Shown here in pieces: positions 15,716 through 25,300 of a stretch of DNA of 64,000 bases; position 1 is the first letter of the stretch; each line of letters begins with the position of its first letter. The position numbers and the translations under genes were made by a program. Origin of the DNA: an uncultured bacterium (GTDB lineage: Bacteria > Cyanobacteriota > Vampirovibrionia > Gastranaerophilales > Gastranaerophilaceae); contig CABRZP010000008.1 in the NCBI GenBank assembly GCA_902475545.1, positions 1 to 64,000 of the forward strand, given 5' to 3'. Under the pieces are notes generated by a model. It made no database searches and had not been told where the DNA came from. It worked only from the letters and a program-made list of their open reading frames with translations.

Positions 15716-18550
15716 ATGGCAGATAAGATTAAAATAGTCGGAGCGAAAGAGCATAATTTAAAGAACGTTTCGTTAGAATTACCAAAAAATGAACTTGTTG
15801 TTTTTACCGGAGTATCCGGTTCTGGTAAAAGTTCATTAGCGTTTGATACAATTTTTGCCGAAGGGCAAAGACGTTATATCGAAAGTTTGTCAACTTATGC
15901 AAGGCAATTTTTGGGACAAATGGACAAACCAAATGTTGAATATATTGACGGGCTTTCTCCTGCAATTTCAATTGACCAAAAATCAAAAAGTAATAATCCT
16001 CGTTCTACAGTAGGTACAATTACAGAAATTTATGATTATTTGAGACTTTTATATGCCAGAGTCGGAACTCCGTATTGTCCAAATTGCGGCAAACCTATAA
16101 AACCTCAAACGCTTGATGAAATAGTTAATAAAATCATTTTATTGGGTGAAGGAACTAAAATTCAAATATTAGCACCTGTTGTTAGGGGAAAAAAAGGCGA
16201 ATACTCGTCTCTTTTTGAAGAATTAAGACAAGAAGGTTTTGTCAGGGTTAAGGTTGATGGTGAAATTTATAATCTTGATGAAGATGAAATTGAACTTGCA
16301 AAAACTAAAAAACACGATATTAGTGTTGTTGTTGACAGGATTGTTGTAAAAGAGGCAGCGGCATCAAGAATCGCTGATAGTGTTCAAATTGCATTAAAAA
16401 AATCTGACGGGATTATGATTGTTGATGTTGTGGGTGATAAGGAAATTGTTTTCAGCGAAAAGCTGGCATGTCCTGATTGTAATTTGAGTTTTGAAGAATT
16501 AACTCCTCGCATATTCTCTTTTAACGCTCCGTATGGGGCTTGTGAAAGATGTTCAGGATTAGGTGCAGATTTTATTGTTGATCCTGACTTGGTTGTGCCT
16601 GATAAGACAAAATCCTTAAATGAAGGTGCTATTTATGCTTGGGCAACCAGAAGTGCTACAACTTATTATAATGACTTGTTGAGTTCTGTTTGTTCTGCTT
16701 ATGGTATAGATATGGATAAACCTTTTGAACAATTATCCCCAAAAGAGCAAGATATTATTTTATACGGTTCAAAAGAAGCTATAAAAATTCGTGTTCAACA
16801 ATTCGGAACTCATAGGTATCAAACTAATATTGCACCGTTTGTTGGAGTAATCCCGTTTTTAGAAAAACGCTATAATGATGCTAATGGGGATTATTGGCGT
16901 GAAGAAATTGAAAAATTTATGGTCGCTAAGCCTTGTCCGTCTTGTGGTGGTGCAAGATTAAAACCTTTTCCGCTTGCCGTAAAAATTAAGGACAAAAATA
17001 TTTTTGAATTTACGACAATGTCTATTGATGACGAATTTCAATTTATTACGGATTTGTATTTGGAATTGACTGAATATCAATTAAAAATTGCAAAGCAAAT
17101 TCTGGATGAAATTCGTGCCCGTTTGAAATTCCTTATTGATGTAGGTTTGCATTATTTAAATCTGGCACGTATGGCTGGAACATTATCAGGCGGAGAGTCT
17201 CAAAGAATTCGTTTGGCTTCCCAAATCGGAAGCGGTTTGAGCGGCGTTTTATATGTATTGGATGAGCCGTCAATCGGGCTTCATCAACGTGATAATGATA
17301 TGCTTATCAAAACCCTATTTAAATTAAGAAATCTTGGAAATACTTTAATTGTTGTGGAACACGATGAAGATACAATAAGAAGTGCTGATTATATTGTAGA
17401 TATTGGCCCTCGTGCAGGTGTTGCCGGCGGTAAAATTATTGCTCAGGGTTCTGTTGACGATATTATTGCTGCCAAGTCTTCAATTACGGGTAAATATTTG
17501 AGCGGCGAGAAATATATTCCGGTTCCGAAAAAGATTCGCGAAGGTAATGGTAAATTTTTAAGTGTAAAAAATGCTCATTTGAATAACTTAAAAAATATAG
17601 ATGTGGATATTCCGTTAGGAAAAATTGTTGTACTTACAGGTGTTTCCGGTAGTGGAAAATCCACTTTGATGCAGGAATTGTTATATGAATATGCTGTTCA
17701 TAAATTAAGAAAGAATAAACCAAAACCACAAGGTGTAGATGAAATTACTGGTTTTGAAAATATTGATAAAATTATTGATATAGATCAGTCACCTATCGGA
17801 AGAACTCCTCGTTCTAACCCTGCGACATATACTGATGTGTTTACTCCGATAAGGGAATTGTTCGCAAAAACTAATGAATCAAAGGTTCGAGGATATAAAC
17901 CGGGCAGGTTTAGTTTCAATGTAAAAGGCGGACGCTGTGAAGCTTGTAAGGGTGATGGGCTTGTTAAAATTGAAATGAATTTCTTATCTGATGTCTATGT
18001 AAAATGTGATATTTGTAAGGGTAAACGCTATAATAGAGAAACTCTTGAGGTTAAATATAAAGGTAAAACTATTTCCGATGTTCTTGATATGAGTGTAAAA
18101 GAAGCTTTAGAATTTTTTGATAGCATTCCGGCTATTAAAAATAAACTTCAAACTCTTAACGACGTAGGTCTGGATTATATGAAACTTGGTCAAAGTGCAA
18201 CAACTTTATCAGGAGGAGAAGCTCAGCGTATTAAACTTGCATCAGAACTAAATAAACGTTCTACAGGTAAGACGCTTTATTTGTTAGATGAACCGTCTGT
18301 GGGATTACACTGGGCAGATTTGGATAAACTTGCCAAAATTCTTCAAGCCTTAGCAGATCAGGGCAATACAATATTAATGATTGAGCATAACCTTGATTTG
18401 ATAAAAATTGCAGATCATGTAATCGATTTAGGACCGGAAGGCGGGATTGATGGTGGTAATATAGTTGCTTGCGGTACACCTGAAGAAGTTATGAAATGTA
18501 AAGAATCTTATACCGGAAAATATCTTGCTAAATATCTCAAAAAAGCTTAA
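15716..18550 (+). CDS. uvrA: Excinuclease ABC subunit A
   Basis: UvrA recognises DNA damage in nucleotide excision repair. The protein (944 residues from this start) has two ABC ATPase modules: Walker A GVSGSGKSS at 32-40 and a second GVSGSGKST, with signatures GGESQRIRLA and GGEAQRIKLA. Zinc-finger cysteines occur in CPNCG, CPDC...CERC, CPSCGG and CEACKGDG...CDICKGKRYN. I start it at 15716 (MADKIKIVGAKEHNLKN), which matches the family N-terminus; six codons further upstream are open but unsupported. No ribosome site precedes the ATG, and TTGAAA - 17 bp - CATAAT lies so close that the mRNA may be nearly leaderless. Confidence 0.96.
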   Translation: MADKIKIVGAKEHNLKNVSLELPKNELVVFTGVSGSGKSSLAFDTIFAEGQRRYIESLSTYARQFLGQMDKPNVEYIDGLSPAISIDQKSKSNNPRSTVGTITEIYDYLRLLYARVGTPYCPNCGKPIKPQTLDEIVNKIILLGEGTKIQILAPVVRGKKGEYSSLFEELRQEGFVRVKVDGEIYNLDEDEIELAKTKKHDISVVVDRIVVKEAAASRIADSVQIALKKSDGIMIVDVVGDKEIVFSEKLACPDCNLSFEELTPRIFSFNAPYGACERCSGLGADFIVDPDLVVPDKTKSLNEGAIYAWATRSATTYYNDLLSSVCSAYGIDMDKPFEQLSPKEQDIILYGSKEAIKIRVQQFGTHRYQTNIAPFVGVIPFLEKRYNDANGDYWREEIEKFMVAKPCPSCGGARLKPFPLAVKIKDKNIFEFTTMSIDDEFQFITDLYLELTEYQLKIAKQILDEIRARLKFLIDVGLHYLNLARMAGTLSGGESQRIRLASQIGSGLSGVLYVLDEPSIGLHQRDNDMLIKTLFKLRNLGNTLIVVEHDEDTIRSADYIVDIGPRAGVAGGKIIAQGSVDDIIAAKSSITGKYLSGEKYIPVPKKIREGNGKFLSVKNAHLNNLKNIDVDIPLGKIVVLTGVSGSGKSTLMQELLYEYAVHKLRKNKPKPQGVDEITGFENIDKIIDIDQSPIGRTPRSNPATYTDVFTPIRELFAKTNESKVRGYKPGRFSFNVKGGRCEACKGDGLVKIEMNFLSDVYVKCDICKGKRYNRETLEVKYKGKTISDVLDMSVKEALEFFDSIPAIKNKLQTLNDVGLDYMKLGQSATTLSGGEAQRIKLASELNKRSTGKTLYLLDEPSVGLHWADLDKLAKILQALADQGNTILMIEHNLDLIKIADHVIDLGPEGGIDGGNIVACGTPEEVMKCKESYTGKYLAKYLKKA

Positions 18551-18614
18551 TATAACTGAATATTTGATATTTTTAAAAAAATTTGTTATTATATTTTCAA
18601 AGTAAGGTAATAGT

Positions 18615-19244
18615 ATGAAGCAAAAATTTTTATATTTATGTTTTTCAATATTATTGTCGGGTATGTTTTGCCAAACATACGCACAAACGGTAGAGGTTGT
18701 CTCCTTGAGTGATTTCTCAACAGATAATCCGCCGGCATCAATTTCGGTATCTTTATCTGAACCTCTGGAATTAAAAAATGATATGATAATAAATTCCGGT
18801 TGTACATTGAAAGGTGACTTAATTGATGTAGTCAGCCCAAAAAGACTGAAACGAGATGCAAGTTTTTCATTTAAACTCAAGTCTTATGTTGATGAAAAAG
18901 GAAAAACGCATTATGTAAAAAATGATGTGGTTGCATCTTATACAGTTCCTGTAGATAAAGGCGAATTAGCCAAAAACGCAGCTGTCGGAGTTGGCAATTA
19001 CTTCGTAAAAGGTCTGTCTATGGGGGTTGCAGCAGTCGAAGGTGCAGTTAAAAACGAAGAAGATAATAGGCTTAAATCCTCTGTGGTTTCTGTATATGAA
19101 GCAAGTCCGTTATCTCTGGCTAAAAAAGGTGAAGATTTAGAAATTAAAAAAGATGAAGTTTTTTTCTTGAAATTTCCAAATCCTAACAAAGTAAAAGATG
19201 AACAAAAAGAACAAAATGAAAATTATACAATAGAAAAGGAGTAA
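18615..19244 (+). CDS. Secreted hypothetical protein, paralogue A
   Basis: A clear signal peptide (about 1-24, MKQKFLYLCFSILLSGMFCQTYA) leads a 209-residue protein. The mature part opens with TVEVVSLSDFSTDNPP, the same pattern as the next gene (TVQVSALEDFNTANPP), so the two are diverged paralogues. The middle is beta-rich (about 50-115), followed by an Ala/Gly/Val segment (AAVGVGNYFVKGLSMGVAAVEGAV) and a charged C-terminus. It probably acts in the periplasm or envelope. I do not recognise the family. Confidence 0.82.
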   Translation: MKQKFLYLCFSILLSGMFCQTYAQTVEVVSLSDFSTDNPPASISVSLSEPLELKNDMIINSGCTLKGDLIDVVSPKRLKRDASFSFKLKSYVDEKGKTHYVKNDVVASYTVPVDKGELAKNAAVGVGNYFVKGLSMGVAAVEGAVKNEEDNRLKSSVVSVYEASPLSLAKKGEDLEIKKDEVFFLKFPNPNKVKDEQKEQNENYTIEKE

Positions 19245-19250
19245 ATAAAA

Positions 19251-19664
19251 ATGAAAAAATTATTTGTTGCATTTGTGGGTTTAGTACTTTCGCTAAGTAT
19301 GATGCAATCAGTTGAAGCAAAAACAGTTCAAGTTTCAGCTTTAGAAGATTTTAATACTGCTAATCCTCCGCAAGTTTTGCATGTTCAAATGAATGCAAAT
19401 ACAAGATTGGATTATGACTTGATGTTATTCCAAGGATTTCAGGTAACAGGTAAAGTTGTTCCGCAAAATGGCGGATTTGTATTTGTGCCGGTAAGTTATG
19501 TTAATTTTCAGGAAGAAAGTCTTCCTATCGATAAAGAATTTCCGGCTACATATAGAGGCCAATCAGGTTTAATCAGACAAAATCAACCATTCTTATTGGT
19601 TTTCCCTGACAACGGTCCTGATACATTCCAGTATTATGTACCTAGTGTAAGCGATATGAACTAA
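19251..19664 (+). CDS. Secreted hypothetical protein, paralogue B
   Basis: This 137-residue protein has a signal peptide (about 1-23, ending VEA) and the shared start TVQVSALEDFNTANPPQVLHV. Beta-rich sequence with LFQGFQVTGKVVPQNGGFVFVPVSY follows. It lies 6 bp after paralogue A with an AAGGAG ribosome site, so they form an operon closed by a terminator. The common stem (x-V-x-L-x-DF-x-T-x-NPP) implies a small envelope family; function unknown. Confidence 0.82.
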   Translation: MKKLFVAFVGLVLSLSMMQSVEAKTVQVSALEDFNTANPPQVLHVQMNANTRLDYDLMLFQGFQVTGKVVPQNGGFVFVPVSYVNFQEESLPIDKEFPATYRGQSGLIRQNQPFLLVFPDNGPDTFQYYVPSVSDMN

Positions 19665-19689
19665 TTTGATAATATATTTTTATTTTAAC

Positions 19690-19725
19690 AAAGGCGACAG
19701 ATTTTCCAATCTGTCGCCTTTGTGT
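19690..19725 (+). terminator. Terminator after the secreted paralogue pair
   Basis: A 13-bp perfect stem AAAGGCGACAGAT/ATCTGTCGCCTTT surrounds TTTCCA and runs into a T-rich stretch. Confidence 0.85.
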
Positions 19726-19796
19726 TCTTTAATACTTTTAAAGGATATGTAAAACTTGGTTTTGGTATAGAATTGCTGTAGAAAAGAGGTATTAAT

Positions 19797-20849
19797 ATGC
19801 ATAAATATTTTATAGGATCTTATTTGTTAACAATATTTGGTATTATCGCCGCATATCTATGGGGTGAACATGTTCACAGCGGGACAGGACTTGTTTGTGT
19901 CTTTATTGCACTAATTCTTGCGGTATTAGAAACAAGTTTATCTTTTGATAATGCGGTTGTTAATGCAATGAAACTTGAACATATGTCAGAAGTTTGGAGA
20001 CATAGATTTTTAACTTGGGGTATTGCTATTGCCGTTTTTGGTATGCGATTTTTATTCCCAATATTAGTTGTTTCAATCTTTGCTCATTTGGATATGTTAA
20101 CTGTTACAAATATTGCATTGACGGATTCTCAAAAATATGCATCTTATCTTCATGCAACACATGCTCCGATTGTTACTTTTGGCGGCTTATTTTTAATAAT
20201 GTTATTCTTGAACTATTTCTTTAACCATGAAAAAACTGTTCACTGGATTAAATTTATTGAATCTCCGTTATCTCATTTAGACAATATAAAAGGTATTGAG
20301 ATTATTATTTCGTTGCTGATTGTATTATTTTTGCAAGCTCACATGCCTGCAGACTTGAAAATTCCGGTTATGATTTCAGGAATTTCAGGTATTATTACAT
20401 TCCTTGCAATTGAAGGTGTGTCTCATTATTTGGAAGTCCATGAAGAAATGCGTCTTGCTAAATGTGCAACAGATGCAGTAAAATGTACCGGTTTAATTAG
20501 TTTTATATATCTTGAATTAATTGATGCTTCTTTCTCTTTAGATGGAGTTTTAGGTGCATTTGCTTTAAGTAATGATATTATAATTATTACTATTGGTCTT
20601 GCAATTGGTGCAATGTTTGTAAGATCTTTAACTATTATGCTTGTTGAAACAAAAACTCTTGCTAAATTCTTGTATCTTGAGCATGGTGCACACTGGGCAA
20701 TTGGTGCTCTTGCTATAATTATGTTAATTACGACAGTGAAAGAAATTCCTGAAGTCGTAACAGGTTTGATTGGTTTATTCTTTATTGTTGCAGCTCTGAT
20801 ATCATCAATTATTCATAATAAAAGGGAAGCCAAAAAACAGAATTCATAA
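19797..20849 (+). CDS. DUF475/TerC-like integral membrane protein
   Basis: This 350-residue polytopic membrane protein has at least seven hydrophobic segments. Two acidic membrane motifs typical of the TerC/DUF475 group are present: LETSLSFDNAVVNA (about 42-55) and the later LIDASFSLDGVLGAF, which resemble each other and probably line a transport path. TerC-like proteins are linked to metal ion (often manganese) export or membrane-associated metal handling; the substrate here is unknown. It stands alone with a GAGG ribosome site and a strong bidirectional terminator. Confidence 0.82.
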   Translation: MHKYFIGSYLLTIFGIIAAYLWGEHVHSGTGLVCVFIALILAVLETSLSFDNAVVNAMKLEHMSEVWRHRFLTWGIAIAVFGMRFLFPILVVSIFAHLDMLTVTNIALTDSQKYASYLHATHAPIVTFGGLFLIMLFLNYFFNHEKTVHWIKFIESPLSHLDNIKGIEIIISLLIVLFLQAHMPADLKIPVMISGISGIITFLAIEGVSHYLEVHEEMRLAKCATDAVKCTGLISFIYLELIDASFSLDGVLGAFALSNDIIIITIGLAIGAMFVRSLTIMLVETKTLAKFLYLEHGAHWAIGALAIIMLITTVKEIPEVVTGLIGLFFIVAALISSIIHNKREAKKQNS

Positions 20850-20853
20850 AAGA

Positions 20854-20882
20854 AAAAGACCTCAATTTTGAGGTCTTTTCCT
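20854..20882. terminator. Bidirectional terminator between the DUF475 gene and ahcY
   Basis: AAAAGACCTCAA and TTGAGGTCTTTT form a perfect 12-bp stem with T-rich sequence on both strands, between convergent genes. Confidence 0.85.
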
Positions 20883-20910
20883 TTTTCGGAGTTGAATTAT
20901 AATATTTTAA

Positions 20911-22179
20911 TTAGTCAATATTCCAACTGTTAAGGTATTCTTCTTGTTCTTTAGTCAGAGTATCAATTTCAATTCCCATTGATTGAAGTTTTAATTCTGC
21001 AATTTTAACATCAACTTCATGAGGAAGTGTGTATAATTTCTTTTCAAGCTTACCTTGATTTTTAACTAAGAATTCAATACCCAGAGCTTGGTTTGCAAAA
21101 CTCATATCCATAACACTTGCAGGGTGTCCTTCTGCCGCAACAAGGTTAACAAGTCTACCTTCTGCCAGTACATAAATTGATTTTCCGTTATTTAAAACGT
21201 ATTCTTGAAGGCTTGGTCGGATTTGTTTAATTTCTGTTGTGTAAGCTTTTAAGTCGCCAACATTAACTTCCCAATCGAAGTGTCCAACGTTGCCTACAAA
21301 TGCTCCGTCTTTCATTGTTAATAAGTGTTTAACGTCAATAACATGTTTATCACCTGTTACTGTTAAGAAAATATCGCCTTCAAGTGCAGCTTTTGCTATA
21401 GGCATAACTCTATAACCTTCCATAGCAGCTTCAAGAGCTTTTAGCGGATCAACTTCACATACAATAACGTTTGCACCTAATGCTTTTGCTCTTAATGCAA
21501 CACCTTTACCACACCAACCATATCCTGAAACAACAACTGTTTTGCCTGCAACAAGTATATTTGCCGCTCTCATTACACCGTCAAATGAACTTTGACCTGT
21601 GCCATAACGATTATCATATAAGTGTTTTGTTAAACTTGTATTAACTCCGACAGCAGGAAATCCTAAAGACCCATCTTTTTCCATTGCTTGAAGTCTGATA
21701 ATTCCTGTTGTTGTTTCTTCTGTAGAACCAATGATTTTACCGATTAAATCAGGTCTTTGTGCATGAATTGTTGAAACAATATCACAGCCATCATCAATAA
21801 TTATGTCAGGATTGTGGTTAATTGCTTCTTGAATATGAGATTTATAAGTTTCAACACTTTCGCCGGCAATAGCAAAAACCGGAATATTGTAATATTTTAC
21901 AAGAGCAGCAGCTACATCATCTTGAGTTGATAAAGGATTAGAAGCTACAAGTATTGCATCGGCACCGCCGGCTTGCATAACTGTGCAAAGTGCTGCAGTT
22001 TCTTTTGTTACGTGAACACAAGCTGATAATTTTAAACCTTTAAACGGCTGTTCTTTTATAAATCTTTCTCTTATTTGTTTTAGTACAGGCATATCTTTAA
22101 ATGCCCAATCAATTTGTTTTTTACCTTGTTCTGCTAAATTGATATCTTTAATATCACATTTAATTTCAGTTGTTTGCAT
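20911..22179 (-). CDS. ahcY: Adenosylhomocysteinase
   Basis: The enzyme splits S-adenosylhomocysteine into adenosine and homocysteine, recycling the by-product of methylation. The NAD-binding GYGWCGKGVALRAKALGANVIVCEVDP is clear, as are NPLSTQDDVAAAL and TETTTGIIRL, and the C-terminal ASVMDMSFANQALG. I start it at MQTTEIKCD (22179, 422 residues), which has AAGGAG at correct spacing; a second ATG six codons upstream overlaps that ribosome site. No SAH riboswitch is evident in the 140 bp upstream; a minus-strand TATAAT-like -10 is near 22234-22240. Confidence 0.96.
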   Translation of the reverse strand: MQTTEIKCDIKDINLAEQGKKQIDWAFKDMPVLKQIRERFIKEQPFKGLKLSACVHVTKETAALCTVMQAGGADAILVASNPLSTQDDVAAALVKYYNIPVFAIAGESVETYKSHIQEAINHNPDIIIDDGCDIVSTIHAQRPDLIGKIIGSTEETTTGIIRLQAMEKDGSLGFPAVGVNTSLTKHLYDNRYGTGQSSFDGVMRAANILVAGKTVVVSGYGWCGKGVALRAKALGANVIVCEVDPLKALEAAMEGYRVMPIAKAALEGDIFLTVTGDKHVIDVKHLLTMKDGAFVGNVGHFDWEVNVGDLKAYTTEIKQIRPSLQEYVLNNGKSIYVLAEGRLVNLVAAEGHPASVMDMSFANQALGIEFLVKNQGKLEKKLYTLPHEVDVKIAELKLQSMGIEIDTLTKEQEEYLNSWNID

Positions 22180-22328
22180 TACTTTCTCCTTGTTCATACA
22201 ATTCTATTAATTGTATTTTGTACACTACACATTATAGCCAAAAAAATACCTAATGTGTAAGTATTAAATACCATTGTAAAATTTTCTTAATAATGCGGTT
22301 TGAGGTAACAAAATTTTTCCTTTATGCT

Positions 22329-22337
22329 TGTTATAAT
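22329..22337 (+). promoter_or_regulatory. Extended -10 promoter of the GH13 gene
   Basis: TGTTATAAT lies 20 bp before the GTG start. The -35 region is poor, as expected for an extended -10. An upstream ATG at 22324 would precede this box and so cannot be the real start. Confidence 0.6.
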
Positions 22338-22356
22338 TATCGTTAAGGAGTGTTTT

Positions 22357-25300
22357 GTGAAAGTTAGTTTAGATTTAAAAAATGATAAAGTAAACAAGGC
22401 GAAAGAACCTGTTGCTTTTAAGGGTTATAAACCCACATTATCCGAAGACGGATTTAAAAATTATGAGTTTTCTTATGTCTTTGACGAAAATAAAGATGAT
22501 TGTTATCTTGAAATTTTTAAATTAGGGCATGATCGTAATGGTAATTATTTTACGAATGGTTTGGCATATAATTCTGACGGTTCGACTTCTTATAAATTAA
22601 CTTCAGGGCAGAATCGTATAGATTTGTCTCAAACATTTGGTATTGATGACAATACTCCTTTTGCATATCATTATGTTTTAGTCGATAAAAATTCAAAGCA
22701 TGCAGACATTAGAATTGATTCCGGTGAATCTATTGATTTTAGAAAAAATAACAACGATGATTATTCAATATTTAACATAGTACTTCCAACTAAATCTAAT
22801 CTTTCACGTGGCGGTTCTATGAAGCTTGTTATTGTTGACTCCCAAAATGTAGGTAAAGTTTACAATGACAAGAACATGATTGTAGAAGATTCAAATCTTA
22901 TTAAACGAGCACTTAAAGGTATTAAAACAATAACCAATAAATATGGCGGAACTCTTGCCGGACTTGAAGAAGATGTCGAAAAAGGCAAATATGATATGTA
23001 TAATCGTATTATTTCATTACCGTTATTTACGGATGATGATTTTAGTGCCCATGCATATTGGAATAAAAACTGTATGCAAATGGCTTCTTCATTAGGTAAT
23101 ATTAACAATTACGCATCTTTACAACGAAAAATGTTTGCACATGGTTTGAACTTTGTTTCTGATGGTGCTTTTGTAAACGAAGGGCTTCAAGGGGTCCATT
23201 TTAAAAATATGTTGTACTGGGGGGAAGAATCTCCGTATTTTAACTGGTTTAAAGCTTCAGGTTTAAAAGATAGTCCGTTATCAATGGGTGTATTTACAAA
23301 GAATAAAAAATATATTTCTCATAAAATAGTAAATTCACCATATACTTATGAGCAAAAGGATAATGGTAAAGTTGTAGTTCGTAAAAATAATAAAAATTAT
23401 GATCCTAAAAAACCGACATATATTCAATTCTTTGATTCTCGTTTAGTTACAGACGAAGAAAGAAACGATACAACTTCTTTAATCAAAACATATTCAAAAA
23501 TGAGTACAGATAATGTGTATAAAATACATACACACAATGATTCTGTATTCCCTTATTCTTTTGAAATTAATCCTGAAACTTACAACAGAAACATTAAATT
23601 ATTGAATGAATATAATGATTCTTTGGGTGCAAATGATATTATTAATTTGTCAGGTCCGATGGCTGCACGTATTCTTTCAAAATTCGATAATTTTGTTGTT
23701 GATGGAAAATTTGAAAGTGGTTTTGAAACTTGGGATGCGAATCCTGATATTGCAAAATTGAATTTTGTATACTCTCATGCGGATACTAAATTCTTTAAAA
23801 ATATTGATCCTAGCCATAGAGAACGTGAAGTCCAAAAATTTAAACGAGCAAATTATCAAGTTCAAGATTATGCTGTGACTTCAGGTCAGTATTGGACTCA
23901 AAAAACGGATGATATTTTAAGATTATCTGTTGCTCAAAAGTTGAAACATCTGGATAAGCAAAATCCTTCATTAATTTATGATACGATTTTAAATCATTCT
24001 GACGGTAAATCATTCCCGAAATCTTTAAAAAGTGAAATAACAAGACTTGAAGTTTCAAATGTATTATCAGGTTATTATAATAATAAACGAACTTTATCAA
24101 ATGAAGATAAAAAATCTCAAATTTTGGAAGGATTGATGAATACACCTTTAGATTCATTTGAGTTTGGTGATAATATCGTTGGAGTTCTGGCTTCACCATA
24201 TATTTCAAAAAGAGCAATGACAAAAGATGAAATCGGAGTTTCAAGATACGAACTTTATAAAAAAGAAAATAGAGAACTTCCTGCAGAATTCAAGAAAACT
24301 TATCAAATGATGAATGAGTTGTATAAGAATGAAATGTCAGATTTTGCAGTGAAAGTTTTATCAGCTGCTGAGACAAAGCTTGTTGATGAATATCATGGCG
24401 AAAAACTTTTTGATGGTGATAAGGTTACAGAATATGGTAAATATGTATTACCGTTAATAATGCCCGAAATTGCAAAATATGCAGTGGTTCATGGATTAGC
24501 TCCGGATGTTGAAATTTCCGTAAATAACCAATCCGGTGAAATTTCGTATGATTATAACGCATTAAAAGAAACTTATCTGCAAGGACTTGGTATTACAAAT
24601 CCATCTTCTCCTCGAGATGAAGCAGAAATGCTATTAGGAAAAATGCGTAATGGTATTAAAAGACTTTCTGTTTCTGAAGATAGCAAAATTGTTGATAGTA
24701 TTGTTAAAACTTTAAAAGGTACAAATGTTGAAAGTTTTAAATTAGCAGATTTGATTATTAACAAAACACAAGCCGGTTTAGATTGGAGAATTGATGCGAC
24801 AAAAGATATTGCGGATATCGAATCTGTTCGTAGTAAAAATAACTCTTTTGAATATACATGGCAAAAGATTATAGATTTTTGGAAAGCTTTCAATCAAGGT
24901 GTTATTTCTAAGAATCCAAACGCTTATACTGTTGCAGAAATTACTGATGAAGGTCAAATTTATATGGCCGGTCATGGTGAAAGATCTGCAAAATTTAGCA
25001 GTGCGAGTGACATTGTTGCAAAATTCCAGAGAGAAACCGGCATGACTTCTACTGCAAATTACTCATACTTCTTTAATGATTTGCCTGAAATCTTTTCTAA
25101 GAAGTTTGAAGATGGTAATTCTGTCGGTAATGATGATGGTCAAAGACAATGGAAATTGTATAAAATCCTTGATGGTTATTTAAGATCAGCTTCCCTTGAT
25201 TCCTTGATGTATTCTTATACATTTATTGGAAACCATGATAAACCAAGAGCTCTTCATTGTATGGCAATGGATATGACATTATTCTATACAAATTTAAATG

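Noticed and set aside
22180..22323. SAH riboswitch before ahcY
   Set aside because: No conserved SAH-riboswitch stems could be built; only a plain promoter and leader are visible.
22324..22356. ATG start of the GH13 gene at 22324
   Set aside because: It lies upstream of the TGTTATAAT box and has no ribosome site; the GTG at 22357 follows AAGGAG.
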